A DNA stretch of 64,000 nucleotides from the NCBI GenBank assembly GCA_903953895.1, contig CAJBLH010000027.1:26588-90587 (forward strand), written 5' to 3'. A program made the translations under genes and the position numbers. The notes under the pieces are model-generated. The model did no database searches, was not told the origin of the DNA, and saw only the letters and a program-made list of their open reading frames with translations. This DNA comes from an uncultured Desulfobacteraceae bacterium. Its GTDB lineage: Bacteria; Desulfobacterota; Desulfobacteria; Desulfobacterales; Desulfatirhabdiaceae. Shown in pieces: positions 8,153-16,235 of this stretch. Numbering within the stretch: the first letter of the stretch is position 1; every line of letters starts with the position of its first letter.

Positions 8153-8531
8153 GCGAAATGAAACTCCGGCCGGGCAGAAGAGGCAAAAAAGGGGATGGCC
8201 TGCCACCCCGGAAATTTTCGGTACAGGACATGATCGACCAGATCCGCACAGCATTCGAAATCAGCGACGATGAGGCGCTTTACATCCGGCAGGTTACAGA
8301 ACAAAAGGTCGCCGATCCGGTCATTCGCAGCACGGTGCAGGCCCACCATGAGGATGTGATCTATCTCGAAGGCGCTTACCGCGGGCCAGGTTGAACGGGG
8401 AAATCCGTGTCATCTACAACGATCTGGCTCGCTACGAAGAGCTGGCCCATCCCAAATACACCGACACGGGCGGCATTTTCGATATCATGGCCGTGACCGT
8501 GATCCGGACCCATTTGATGGAGGCGGCATAA
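8153..8531 (+). pseudogene. Frameshifted conserved fragment downstream of the hsd remnant
   Basis: The frame after the HsdS-like piece continues with SVQDMIDQIRTAFEISDDEA and reaches TGA at 8392. Reading on in another frame restores a coherent protein (NGEIRVIYNDLARYEELAHP...THLMEAA, stop at 8529-8531). A single-base shift near 8388 therefore breaks it. I do not recognise the family with confidence. Its place after hsdM/hsdS pieces and before radC fits an accessory gene of a restriction island. Confidence 0.5.
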
Positions 8532-8535
8532 CGCT

Positions 8536-9211
8536 ATGAAACGGCGCATCCAGGACATTCCCGAACAAGACAGGCCGCGGGAAAAACTGCTTCGAAAGGG
8601 GGCTGCAGCATTGAGCGACCTGGAGCTTCTGGCCGTTCTCATCGGCAAGGGCACCCGTGACATGGATGTGATGACTCTGGCGGGGAAACTGTCCACCGTC
8701 ATCGATCACAAAGGAATGAATGTCAGCGCCGAAGATTTGCAGGAATTCGAAGGGATCGGCGATGCCAAGGCGGCTCTTTTACTGGCGGCGCTGGAATTTG
8801 CCCGCCGGCGCATCAAACCCGAAGGCGTGCGTATCGAAACACCGGCGGATTTGCTGCCCCATATCCGGCACTATGCCGATCGCATGCAGGAGTACCCGCT
8901 GTGCGCCAGTATCAACGGCGCCAACGAGGTGATGAATATCCGGCTGGTCTCCATCGGACTGGTGGACCGAAGCTCGGCTCATCCCCGTGAGGTCCCTGAT
9001 GGATCGCGCATCGGCCGTTATCATCGCCCACAACCATCCTGCCGGCAGCCTTGAGCCTTCCCCGGCCGACATCGAAACGACCCGACAGCTCAAGGCCGCC
9101 GTGGGGATCGTGGGGATTACGCTGCTGGATCACATTATTTTCAATCGTACCGACTACTTCAGCTTTTTGGAATCGGGGAAGCTGTATGGTTCAGGTCAAA
9201 ATCGGTCTTGA
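8536..9211 (+). pseudogene. radC: RadC/JAB-domain protein, frameshifted
   Basis: The first frame (8536-9054) gives the helix-hairpin-helix part (LSDLELLAVLIGKGTRDMDV, GIGDAKAALLLAALEFARRR) and the start of the JAB domain (NGANEVMNIRLVSIGLVDRS). Near 8980-8990, after HPREV, the frame is lost. The rest, with the metal-binding AHNHPAGSLEPSPADIE, continues in the frame of ORF 8987-9211. Intact RadC proteins have HPREVFADPL at this point, so a short deletion is the simplest cause. RadC-family genes are common in mobile and restriction islands, which fits the neighbours. The distal end overlaps the 3' end of the convergent hypothetical gene at 9159. Confidence 0.75.
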
Positions 9212-9551
9212 AAAAATAGGTTTCAGGAAACGGCAGGAATTGATCCAAATCGCTGAGTTGGGAAAGGGATGACCATTCCGATTTTGCTGCCAAATAGGGG
9301 GATTTCTCCGGAAAGTACTTTCGCATGAATGTGCCAAAATATTTGCCGTCGAACATGTTCCCCACGGAATGCTTCAGCGCAGCGGTAATATCCTGCCTGT
9401 CAGAATCGGTGTTGTGAGCGATATCGTAACGGAAATCATCAATTGATCCCTTGAATGACAGATTGACAGCATTGACGATTTCGCAGATCAGATTGGCGCC
9501 TCGGAGAGCATTTTCAATCACCTGGGGTTTTACTGAAGCCTCCTGGTTCAT
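9159..9551 (-). CDS. Hypothetical protein, third gene of the fusion-protein/CDF operon
   Basis: 130 residues, no recognised domain and no membrane segment. It starts at the stop of the CDF-like gene (shared base at 9551), so it is almost certainly co-translated with it. The composition is soluble and moderately charged (ENALRGANLICEIVNAVNLS near the start, several Phe and Tyr residues in the second half). Its 3' end runs into the radC remnant on the other strand. Its job is probably tied to the two membrane proteins upstream. Confidence 0.6.
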   Translation of the reverse strand: MNQEASVKPQVIENALRGANLICEIVNAVNLSFKGSIDDFRYDIAHNTDSDRQDITAALKHSVGNMFDGKYFGTFMRKYFPEKSPYLAAKSEWSSLSQLSDLDQFLPFPETYFFKTDFDLNHTASPIPKS

Positions 9552-10615
9552 TATATCCTTTCCGCCTTCACGGCTTCGACCTGCCGAATCTCCGGAAAAT
9601 CATCCAGCTCAAAAGTCACTTCCAAAATCTCTGCATTTCGGGAGATGTGATTCTTGATGAGAGTTTCCTGACAGTGCATTCCTTCCCCCATCGGCAATAA
9701 CCTGCCTCGGTTATCGACAACTTCCGATACGACAGTCACGATGGAATTGGGTATTTCGGATTCCATATCCCGCAGAATCGGTTCCAGGCGAAACTGAATT
9801 TCAGCAACCGTCGTCTGCGCAAAAAAACCCAAGGTTATCGTGATGAACAGATCTTTACCGGATCGGCGCGTGCGATATCCACCGAAGCCATCATACTGGT
9901 CGAAATGCTTGGTGAGAACTCGCAGAATCTGATGCTGATCCGGGTCGGGCACCGATCGATCGAGAATTTCGGGCATACTCTCCTTGAGCAGATCAACGGC
10001 GATGACCAGCATGAAGCACAGGATGAATATGGATCCAATTATATCGACAATTCTGGCCGATTTGGGATCCTGCAGGCACAGGGCGAATATCAAGATCACC
10101 AGAACAATAAGTGAAGAAACCGTTTTCGCAATGCGGGATTTGATCTGGGATTGAATAATGATCGAGTTCTCTTGCTGATTGACCCGGATGAATGACAGGG
10201 TGAACCAGACATTGATAGCCAGATTGAAATCCGCTGGAAAGACGAACAAGAACAGGTTGAGAAGAGAAAGCGGCACATCGTCTCCCATCGAAACGATCTT
10301 GGAGAAGATATACAGACATGTAATCCCCAGACCGAATGCAACCAGCAGATTGACGATCCGCTCGATTTTTCCGGTGCCGAATTCGTATTCGTGGAACCTT
10401 CCCCGATGTGCGCGCCGCAGCACACTATACGAAACGATCTCGATGATCAAAAGCAACAAGAATCGGGTGATTTCGGATATCACCGTCATGGAACCCGAAA
10501 ACAGGCCCACCCCCAGCATGAAGCAAAAACAGGACAAATCGAGAACGATCGCCCAGTAAACGGCGGATTCCTTGTTTCGCTGTTCCGGCGTGATGGAGTC
10601 ATTGTCTCGGATCAT
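9551..10615 (-). CDS. CDF (cation diffusion facilitator)-like membrane protein without metal ligands
   Basis: 354 residues with about six predicted transmembrane helices and a C-terminal cytoplasmic domain. The family link rests on architecture, on YEFGTGKIERIVNL (compare HPYGHGRAEYL) and on ILDRSVPDPDQHQI after the last helix. The transport site is not conserved. The helix-2 ligand segment reads SEITRFLLL instead of an ADxxHxxxD type, and the helix-5 HxxxD position reads SQIKSRIAKTVSS. Zinc/proton exchange by the known mechanism is therefore unlikely. Its start overlaps the membrane fusion gene stop by four bases, which implies a complex with it. A pseudotransporter or scaffold role is an inference. 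Confidence 0.65.
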   Translation of the reverse strand: MIRDNDSITPEQRNKESAVYWAIVLDLSCFCFMLGVGLFSGSMTVISEITRFLLLLIIEIVSYSVLRRAHRGRFHEYEFGTGKIERIVNLLVAFGLGITCLYIFSKIVSMGDDVPLSLLNLFLFVFPADFNLAINVWFTLSFIRVNQQENSIIIQSQIKSRIAKTVSSLIVLVILIFALCLQDPKSARIVDIIGSIFILCFMLVIAVDLLKESMPEILDRSVPDPDQHQILRVLTKHFDQYDGFGGYRTRRSGKDLFITITLGFFAQTTVAEIQFRLEPILRDMESEIPNSIVTVVSEVVDNRGRLLPMGEGMHCQETLIKNHISRNAEILEVTFELDDFPEIRQVEAVKAERI

Positions 10616-11823
10616 CTCAGAAAAGACCCCAGATATTGTTCGATCAGACCGATGCCTTCAAACTCGGCAAAGGCGGTATGGCCGACGCCACAAAACCTGG
10701 CGGTGTCGCGGTATAGTTCCGGATCGTCGATGCGTACCAGTACACGTCCATCCCGTACCGACTTTGCCTTGACAGTGGCGGCAAAACGAGCGGCGGATCG
10801 ATCTGCAGCCGATCCAGAAACCAATACGACTTTTCCATCAATAAACCGCTCGCTTCCAAATAGCCGGATGCGAACCGGATGGCCGGGATGAATCAACGCC
10901 AGCGTGGAATCGTCGATGGCCACATCCACCAGCAGAGTGCTGCGGTCGATGGTGGAGAGAATTCTGTCCCCCTTCAGCACTTCCATTCCGGTTCGGACAT
11001 CAACCTCCCAGATTACGGAAGTGTCCGGCAATTGCACGGCAGCGGTCGATCGGCGTTCCAGATCGGCACGGGCAGACTGAAGAGAGGTACAGTCGGCTGC
11101 AAGATCGGCCTCGGTTTCCTGGATGCGCCGCTTGTATTCCAAGATCGAGATGAAGAGCGTATTGATCTGGTTTTGTATCTGAAGCACGCCATCGGAAAGG
11201 TTCGACGGAAATAGATCGTTTCGCAGCATCTGACGTCGGTGTTCGATCTGCTTCTGCTCCAGTCGGGTGGATTGAACGAGGGACTCGGCATGCAGATAAT
11301 CCGCTTCGATCCGATCGAAATCGGCCAATGCCACTGCATTGATTTTGATCAGTTGACTGTTTCGCGTGCGAAGCTGTGCGGCTTCCTTCAGCCGGGCTTC
11401 CTGCCCTTCCTGACGGGCTTTCAAGATGGCGACCGTCTGGTCCAGGTCATGTTGCAGCAGCGTGCGGTAATCCGAGAGATGGCTCTCGCTGACAATCATC
11501 CGGGATTGAAGTGCGGCGATTTCCTCCTGAAGGAAGGCAGCGGATTTGGACTTTTCGCGGTGCCGGGCTTCCAGCATGTCGATCTCGGTGTGCGGTGTTC
11601 GGGAGTTTCGCAGCACCACGACGGGGGATTGACCGGAAACGGTGCCGGGGGTTGCGTTCACAGACACGACAACCCCGTCGATCGGTGCCCGGACATCATA
11701 AACATAGGCGGTAACGACGGCATTGCGGACGATGAAGGTTCGCAGATATCGGAAAAGGGCAGGCATCGGCAGCAACAGCACCGCCATGACGAGAAGCCAG
11801 GCAACCCACTTGTTCTTAAGCAT
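10612..11823 (-). CDS. HlyD/EmrA-type membrane fusion protein
   Basis: 403 residues. One N-terminal transmembrane helix (about 7-27) is followed by a split lipoyl/barrel-sandwich domain (VYDVRAPIDGVVVSVNATPG at about 42-62), a long alpha-helical hairpin (about 80-250) and a beta-barrel half (WEVDVRTGMEVLKGDRIL). This is the normal periplasmic adaptor layout. No outer-membrane TolC-like gene and no ABC or RND pump lies nearby; the next genes are the ligand-less CDF-like protein and a small hypothetical, all overlapping. Fusion proteins with one membrane anchor also occur in polysaccharide export (Alg44 type), so substrate and direction are open. Confidence 0.75.
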   Translation of the reverse strand: MLKNKWVAWLLVMAVLLLPMPALFRYLRTFIVRNAVVTAYVYDVRAPIDGVVVSVNATPGTVSGQSPVVVLRNSRTPHTEIDMLEARHREKSKSAAFLQEEIAALQSRMIVSESHLSDYRTLLQHDLDQTVAILKARQEGQEARLKEAAQLRTRNSQLIKINAVALADFDRIEADYLHAESLVQSTRLEQKQIEHRRQMLRNDLFPSNLSDGVLQIQNQINTLFISILEYKRRIQETEADLAADCTSLQSARADLERRSTAAVQLPDTSVIWEVDVRTGMEVLKGDRILSTIDRSTLLVDVAIDDSTLALIHPGHPVRIRLFGSERFIDGKVVLVSGSAADRSAARFAATVKAKSVRDGRVLVRIDDPELYRDTARFCGVGHTAFAEFEGIGLIEQYLGSFLR

Positions 11824-11963
11824 AATAAGCCTTCATCAGGTTGATGTTCGTCAACCAACCCCATATGTTCTTCACCGATAAGAGAATCGGAATGTGGCCA
11901 ACCGATTGTTCACCGCCACGGCTTCATCGATTCTGATAATTCTCCCGGACCGGCGAAAAGACC

Positions 11964-12206
11964 TCCACATTTCCTGCACGAAATGCTTTTTTTATCACGC
12001 TTTCGGGCATATTCCGCCCACCTGGAGCCTGCCAAATATAGTGCTTTTTCATTCGCATAGACAAGTCCGATGCCAGTATCGGTTAAAAAAAGTTCGAGTT
12101 CCCGTTCAGAAGGAAACATCGCCGCCAACTCGGTAAAAACAACTTCACAAATAATCAGTTTTCCCATGGATAAATGGCGATCCAGTAGTCTCTTTGACAG
12201 ACCTCG
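11964..12206 (-). pseudogene. Remnant of a VapC-type PIN-domain toxin
   Basis: On the minus strand, LLDRHLSMGKLIICEVVFTE, ELAAMFPSERELELFLTDTG, NEKALYLAGSRWAEYARKR and SISCRKCG match the middle of a PIN-domain RNase of the VapC type. The N-terminal catalytic aspartate segment is lost behind a stop near 12207. The region after the CRKCG knuckle is replaced by unrelated sequence. No antitoxin gene is present. The 430-base gap 11824-12254 holds only this remnant and the hairpin at the 3' end of the split purH gene. Confidence 0.6.
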
Positions 12207-12242
12207 TTATCGCGCAAAAATTTGGCACCTGCTTTGAGGCGA

Positions 12243-12263
12243 AAACACTGGTTTTCAGTGTTT
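12243..12263 (-). terminator. Hairpin spanning the stop codon of the AICAR transformylase gene
   Basis: AAACACTG and CAGTGTTT form a perfect eight-pair stem with a five-base loop; on the minus strand it covers the TGA stop at 12255-12257. No clear T-run follows, so it may be a weak terminator or an mRNA-stabilising 3' end. Confidence 0.4.
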
Positions 12264-13505
12264 GAAACTGCGCTGTCCCGTATAAACCATAGTCGCGCCC
12301 ACTTCGTTGCAGGCTTCGATGGACTGGTAGTCATTATCAGATCCGCCCGGCTGAATGACGCAGGATACCTTTTCGTTCAGGCCAACATCGATGCCGTCCC
12401 GGAACGGAAAAAACGCATCGCTGACCATGGCCGAACCTTTAAGTCCACCGTTTTGTGCAGCTACGCGCCGGTCGATATCGGCTTTCTTTTCCGAATCTTT
12501 CAAATCGTTATAGGCCATCCCGAGGGTTTCGAAGCAGTAACGATCCGCAAGCTTTCGGTACGCCTTATCTCTGGCGATTTCAGCCACGCCGACCCGGTCC
12601 TGTTCTCCGGTTCCGATGCCGACCGTTACCCGGTCCTTGACATAAATCACGGAATTGGAGGTAATGCCGGCTTCGACCAGCCACCCGAACAACATGTCCT
12701 GATATTCCTTTTCCGTAGGTTCCCGCTGGATTATATAGGTTTTTCCCTTGCAGTCGCAGGCCGCCAGCTTTAAATCCGCCTTTGTCCTGGCCTGGGGAAC
12801 AAACGACCACTGAGCCACGAGGCCGCCGTCCATCAGGCTCTTGAAATCCACAAATCGCTGCCCCACAAAATCCTGGAGCCGAGCAATGTTCTGAATGCGA
12901 ACAACCCGTAGATTCTTTTTTGCAGAGAATATGGCCATAACACCATCTTCAAATTCGGGCGCCACCACGACTTCGGCGTACTGATTGCCGATAGCCTCAG
13001 CCGTTGCCTTATCCACGGGCCGGTTGACCGCAATACAGCCGCCGAAGGCCGCCACCCGGTCCGCCATCATGGCTTTATGGTAGGCATCGGCCAGCACATC
13101 GGACTGAGCCACGCCGCAAGGGTTGTTGTGCTTGACAATAACCGCGGTCGGCGTATCCATGAAATATCTTAGAATGTTCAGGGCATTGTCTGCGTCGGTC
13201 ACGTTGGTTTTTCCGGGATGTTTGCCGGACTGAAGCAGTTCGATATCGGATGCCAGATATCGGCCCGGCTGAATGGTCCGAGTTTCCCCAAAAATCAAAT
13301 TGCCGTTGACCAACTTGAAAAGAGCGGCTTCCTGGCCGGGATTTTCGCCGTACCGCAGGCCTTTCTGCTCACCCTGAATATCCCAGAGAACTTTTTCGAA
13401 AAACAGGGTCTGACGGCTGGTTTCGTCGATAAAGCTGATTTCCATGCGCGGTGGAAAATGCTCGTCCACAATGGTTTTGTACATTTTTTTCAGGTCGTCT
13501 GCCAT
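12255..13505 (-). CDS. purH: AICAR transformylase, separate C-terminal half of PurH
   Basis: 416 residues corresponding to the AICAR formyltransferase domain of bifunctional PurH, which adds the formyl group from 10-formyl-THF in purine synthesis. Family features are LRYGENPGQEAA near the start, the catalytic KHNNPCG, the late motif SDAFFPFRD and the typical end TGQRSFKH. The cyclohydrolase half is a separate gene 69 bases upstream, and an own ribosome-binding site AAGGAGG sits just before this ATG. The protein is thus independently translated rather than broken from a fused gene by a frameshift. Confidence 0.9.
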   Translation of the reverse strand: MADDLKKMYKTIVDEHFPPRMEISFIDETSRQTLFFEKVLWDIQGEQKGLRYGENPGQEAALFKLVNGNLIFGETRTIQPGRYLASDIELLQSGKHPGKTNVTDADNALNILRYFMDTPTAVIVKHNNPCGVAQSDVLADAYHKAMMADRVAAFGGCIAVNRPVDKATAEAIGNQYAEVVVAPEFEDGVMAIFSAKKNLRVVRIQNIARLQDFVGQRFVDFKSLMDGGLVAQWSFVPQARTKADLKLAACDCKGKTYIIQREPTEKEYQDMLFGWLVEAGITSNSVIYVKDRVTVGIGTGEQDRVGVAEIARDKAYRKLADRYCFETLGMAYNDLKDSEKKADIDRRVAAQNGGLKGSAMVSDAFFPFRDGIDVGLNEKVSCVIQPGGSDNDYQSIEACNEVGATMVYTGQRSFKH

Positions 13506-13574
13506 GGCAAGCCTCCTTGAATGGGGAAAAAAGATGAAAACTGAAACGCAGAGCAGGGAAGGATAACTTCCCCT

Positions 13575-14252
13575 CTATGACGGATAACATCCATTCACGT
13601 TCGAAATCGTTTGAATGTTCAGGTATTCGGCGATCATTCGGTCATAATCAGCAGTATGCTTGAAAGCTTTCTGCGCCAGCCTGAAACGAAGTTCCAGAGA
13701 TATTCGGCCGCGTTCTTCCCGCATCTCGGATAAAATGGCGTCGTAGTCCGCCGGATCCACCACGGAAGCCACCCGGATGAAATTCTTGGCAGAGGCCCGG
13801 ATCATGCATGGTCCTCCGATGTCGATGTTGCCTCGGGCCTGTTCCACGGTAACATCCGGTTTGGATATGGTCTGCTTGAACGGATAGAGATTCACCACCA
13901 CCATATCGAAGGGCACGGCCCCGGTTCTGACCAGATCGCCCTGGTGATCGGCATTGAAAGTTTCGGTAAGAATACTTAGATAAATCTTGAAATCCAGTGT
14001 TTTGACCAGACCTCCCTGGGTTTCCGGCTGGCCGGTATAGTCCGACACCTGTTTCAGACAGGTGTCGGCCTGTTTTCCCAGAATCTCCCGAATGGCATTG
14101 TAGGTGCCTCCAGTCGAATACAGGGTCATTTTCGGATTGATCTCCAGAAGCCGGGTGACAAGTTGATCGAGTTTGCTTTTGTCGGAAACGCTGATCAGGA
14201 CATTGCGAACTTCGACAAGCGGATCGATCCGGGTAACCACGTTGATTGACAT
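13575..14252 (-). CDS. purH: IMP cyclohydrolase, separate N-terminal half of PurH
   Basis: 225 residues with the MGS-like domain of PurH: VLISVSDKSKLDQL, LYSTGGTYNAIRE, PETQGGLVKTLDFKIY and DMVVVNLYPF, followed by GNIDIGGPCMIRASAKN. This half closes FAICAR to IMP. In most bacteria it is fused to the transformylase in one polypeptide of about 520 residues; here it ends in its own stop codon after NVNGCYPS and the transformylase follows with a separate start. The HD hydrolase gene ends only 3 bases upstream, so all lie in one transcript. Confidence 0.9.
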   Translation of the reverse strand: MSINVVTRIDPLVEVRNVLISVSDKSKLDQLVTRLLEINPKMTLYSTGGTYNAIREILGKQADTCLKQVSDYTGQPETQGGLVKTLDFKIYLSILTETFNADHQGDLVRTGAVPFDMVVVNLYPFKQTISKPDVTVEQARGNIDIGGPCMIRASAKNFIRVASVVDPADYDAILSEMREERGRISLELRFRLAQKAFKHTADYDRMIAEYLNIQTISNVNGCYPS

Positions 14253-14255
14253 CGA

Positions 14256-14882
14256 TTATATCTCCCCATCATATTCCTGTAAAAAACGGTTAAAAAATGC
14301 GGTCATGAACTGGTGGCGTTCATCGGCCATGCGTTTGCCTGCGGAAGTCATCATGCGGTACTTGATTTTGCGGAGCTTGACGCGATATTCCCTGAAGCCG
14401 GTATCATCGATGGAATACGGTGCGCTTTTTTCCGGGTCGATACCGGGACTGTGCAGCCGCGCTCCGATTTCTCCGGCGAAGAGATAGGCCCTGGCGATAC
14501 CGATGGCGCCGATGGCATCCAGCTTATCGGCGTCAAAAAGGACTTTGGCCTCAAGGGTTTCGGGGATATGGCATCCCCGGAAACGGTGGGTACGGATACA
14601 GTGAAGGATATTGTCTTTCCGTTCCGATGAAACCGCCAGATCGTCCACGATCGGCTTGGCCAGCACAGCGCCGTGGATTGCATGGCAGAGCGCTCCCTTG
14701 GCTGCATCCTGATGGGATCTGCCGATGTCGTGCAGGAGGGCCGCAACCCGCAGGACATCCATGTCCGCCTGTTCCACAGGGCCGATCTGCTCGCACAGCC
14801 TGAGTACCCGGATCGTATGATCCCAGTCGTGACTGGCGCGTGCGCCGGTGAAAAGCTGCTGTGCCGTTGCCTGAATATCCAT
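14256..14882 (-). CDS. HD-domain phosphohydrolase
   Basis: 208 residues with the HD signature: SHDWDHTIRV near residue 18, LLHDIGRSHQD near 50, a histidine-rich helix HAIHGA, and FDADKLDAIGAIG as the second metal-binding aspartate. Length and motif order fit the YedJ-like HD hydrolases of nucleotide or phosphomonoester metabolism. Cytosolic; substrate unknown. It sits between a PPOX-family gene and the split purH genes with almost no spacing, so co-expression with purine synthesis is likely, though a metabolic link is not shown. Confidence 0.8.
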   Translation of the reverse strand: MDIQATAQQLFTGARASHDWDHTIRVLRLCEQIGPVEQADMDVLRVAALLHDIGRSHQDAAKGALCHAIHGAVLAKPIVDDLAVSSERKDNILHCIRTHRFRGCHIPETLEAKVLFDADKLDAIGAIGIARAYLFAGEIGARLHSPGIDPEKSAPYSIDDTGFREYRVKLRKIKYRMMTSAGKRMADERHQFMTAFFNRFLQEYDGEI

Positions 14883-14883
14883 C

Positions 14884-15339
14884 TTACGCCGCTGTTTTTC
14901 CGGTCAACTCCGTGATGGCGACCTTTATAACGACGATTTTATCCACGGCGGACGCCGGATAGGTAAATGTTTCACTGCAATACTGCCGCATGATGATATC
15001 CAGGGCCGCCCGCTTTTCCGCAGCATCCTCGATAAAGGCGGCAACCCCGAAGGCGACGGCGCTCTGGAAAGAAAACCCCCAGTTGCAGGGGCTGTCGCCT
15101 GTTTTCAACCGGCAATCCGTATCGAACTCGATACAGACGCGGGGATTTTTTTGAAGAACATCGATTTTTCTGCCTTCGGATGCGCTGTGAAAATAAACGA
15201 CGCCGTCTTTGTATCCAAAACTCATGGGAATGACGTAAGGCTGACCGTCATCCGACATCGCCAGACGACAGACGGTTGATTTGCGTATAATGGATGTAAT
15301 GGCATCCGGATCGGTTATTTCTTTGTCTTTTCTTCTCAT
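14884..15339 (-). CDS. Pyridoxamine 5'-phosphate oxidase-family flavin-binding protein
   Basis: 151 residues with the split beta-barrel pattern of the NimA/PPOX-like family: STVCRLAMSDDGQPYVIPMS, FGYKDGVVYFHSASEGRKI and VCIEFDTDCRL. These proteins bind FMN and often reduce small aromatics or quench oxidants; the substrate here is unknown. The stop lies one base before the HD gene start, so it belongs to the same operon. A catalytic role in B6 synthesis is unlikely because the typical PdxH substrate motif is missing. Confidence 0.75.
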   Translation of the reverse strand: MRRKDKEITDPDAITSIIRKSTVCRLAMSDDGQPYVIPMSFGYKDGVVYFHSASEGRKIDVLQKNPRVCIEFDTDCRLKTGDSPCNWGFSFQSAVAFGVAAFIEDAAEKRAALDIIMRQYCSETFTYPASAVDKIVVIKVAITELTGKTAA

Positions 15340-15467
15340 AAATATTCCTGATGTATATTTGCAAAATTTTCGATATTGAAACGAATTATCTGATGGGCTT
15401 GATCATCATTTCTGCCATTTTGCTTTGCCCGACCCTCCCCCAGCGGGCAAGAGAGTTAATCAGCCGA

Positions 15468-16166
15468 TCAGCCCAGACTCATGACCGATTCCCACCGTTC
15501 AAATTCCGTGGATACCGGAAGATTCTGTTTCTTGAGAATTTCAATGAATCCGCTGTCGTTGAACCGCAAGTAGGGATTGACTTTCAGCTCATCGCCGATA
15601 AGCGAGCAGACATGGGCCGGGTTGTAGGCTTTCAGATAGGGGTCGATGTCGGGATTGTCCGGCTCGACGATTCGGGAAAAGGACATGGCGTATTGCAGAT
15701 AGTCATGGCCGGCATATACGACCGTATCAGCGGGAAAGGCCGTTAGAAATTTGATGGAATTGTAAAACGCCCGGAGATCGCCGGAAAAACAGTTACCGAT
15801 GGTTCCGTTGAACAGGGTGTCTCCGGTAATCAGACAGTTGCCGACATGAAAGGTCACCGAATCCTGGGTATGGCCGGGCGTGGCATAGACCCGGACGGGT
15901 GTTCCGTCCAGCGCAATGGACGCCTGCCTGCTCAGGGATGCGCCGTCCAGAAGGACGGCTCCGGATCGGGCCAGGAGTTCCTGGGTTCCGCTGGTATGAT
16001 CCGGATGCTGATGGGTGTGGGTCACGTGGGTGAGTCTGAGCTTGTTTTTTTCGACAAAGCGCAGAATGGAATCCACCGCACCGCCGTCGATGGCCATCGC
16101 CGAATGTTCTCCATAAACGACATAACTGAAATTATCGGAAGAATATGGGATTTGCTGAATATTCAT
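15468..16166 (-). CDS. MBL-fold hydrolase, glyoxalase II-like
   Basis: 232 residues with the metallo-beta-lactamase metal motif HTHQHPDHTSG near residue 50, a later histidine in TPGHTQDSV, an aspartate in ITGDTLFNG and a fourth-site histidine in YAGHDYL. This is the glyoxalase II layout, slightly short of full-length GloB, which has a longer substrate-binding tail. A cytosolic thioester hydrolase role is likely. It lies 70 bases after recD on the same strand. Confidence 0.8.
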   Translation of the reverse strand: MNIQQIPYSSDNFSYVVYGEHSAMAIDGGAVDSILRFVEKNKLRLTHVTHTHQHPDHTSGTQELLARSGAVLLDGASLSRQASIALDGTPVRVYATPGHTQDSVTFHVGNCLITGDTLFNGTIGNCFSGDLRAFYNSIKFLTAFPADTVVYAGHDYLQYAMSFSRIVEPDNPDIDPYLKAYNPAHVCSLIGDELKVNPYLRFNDSGFIEILKKQNLPVSTEFERWESVMSLG

Positions 16167-16235
16167 GGGCCTCCTGGTGATGGATACTTTGAGCGTGCCG
16201 AAACGATAATCAAGGCCGAATATCTATAGCAGCGA

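Noticed and set aside
12222-12240. Sigma-54-like TGGCAC-N5-TTGA
   Set aside because: The -12 GC is missing and it lies next to a decayed gene with no target downstream.
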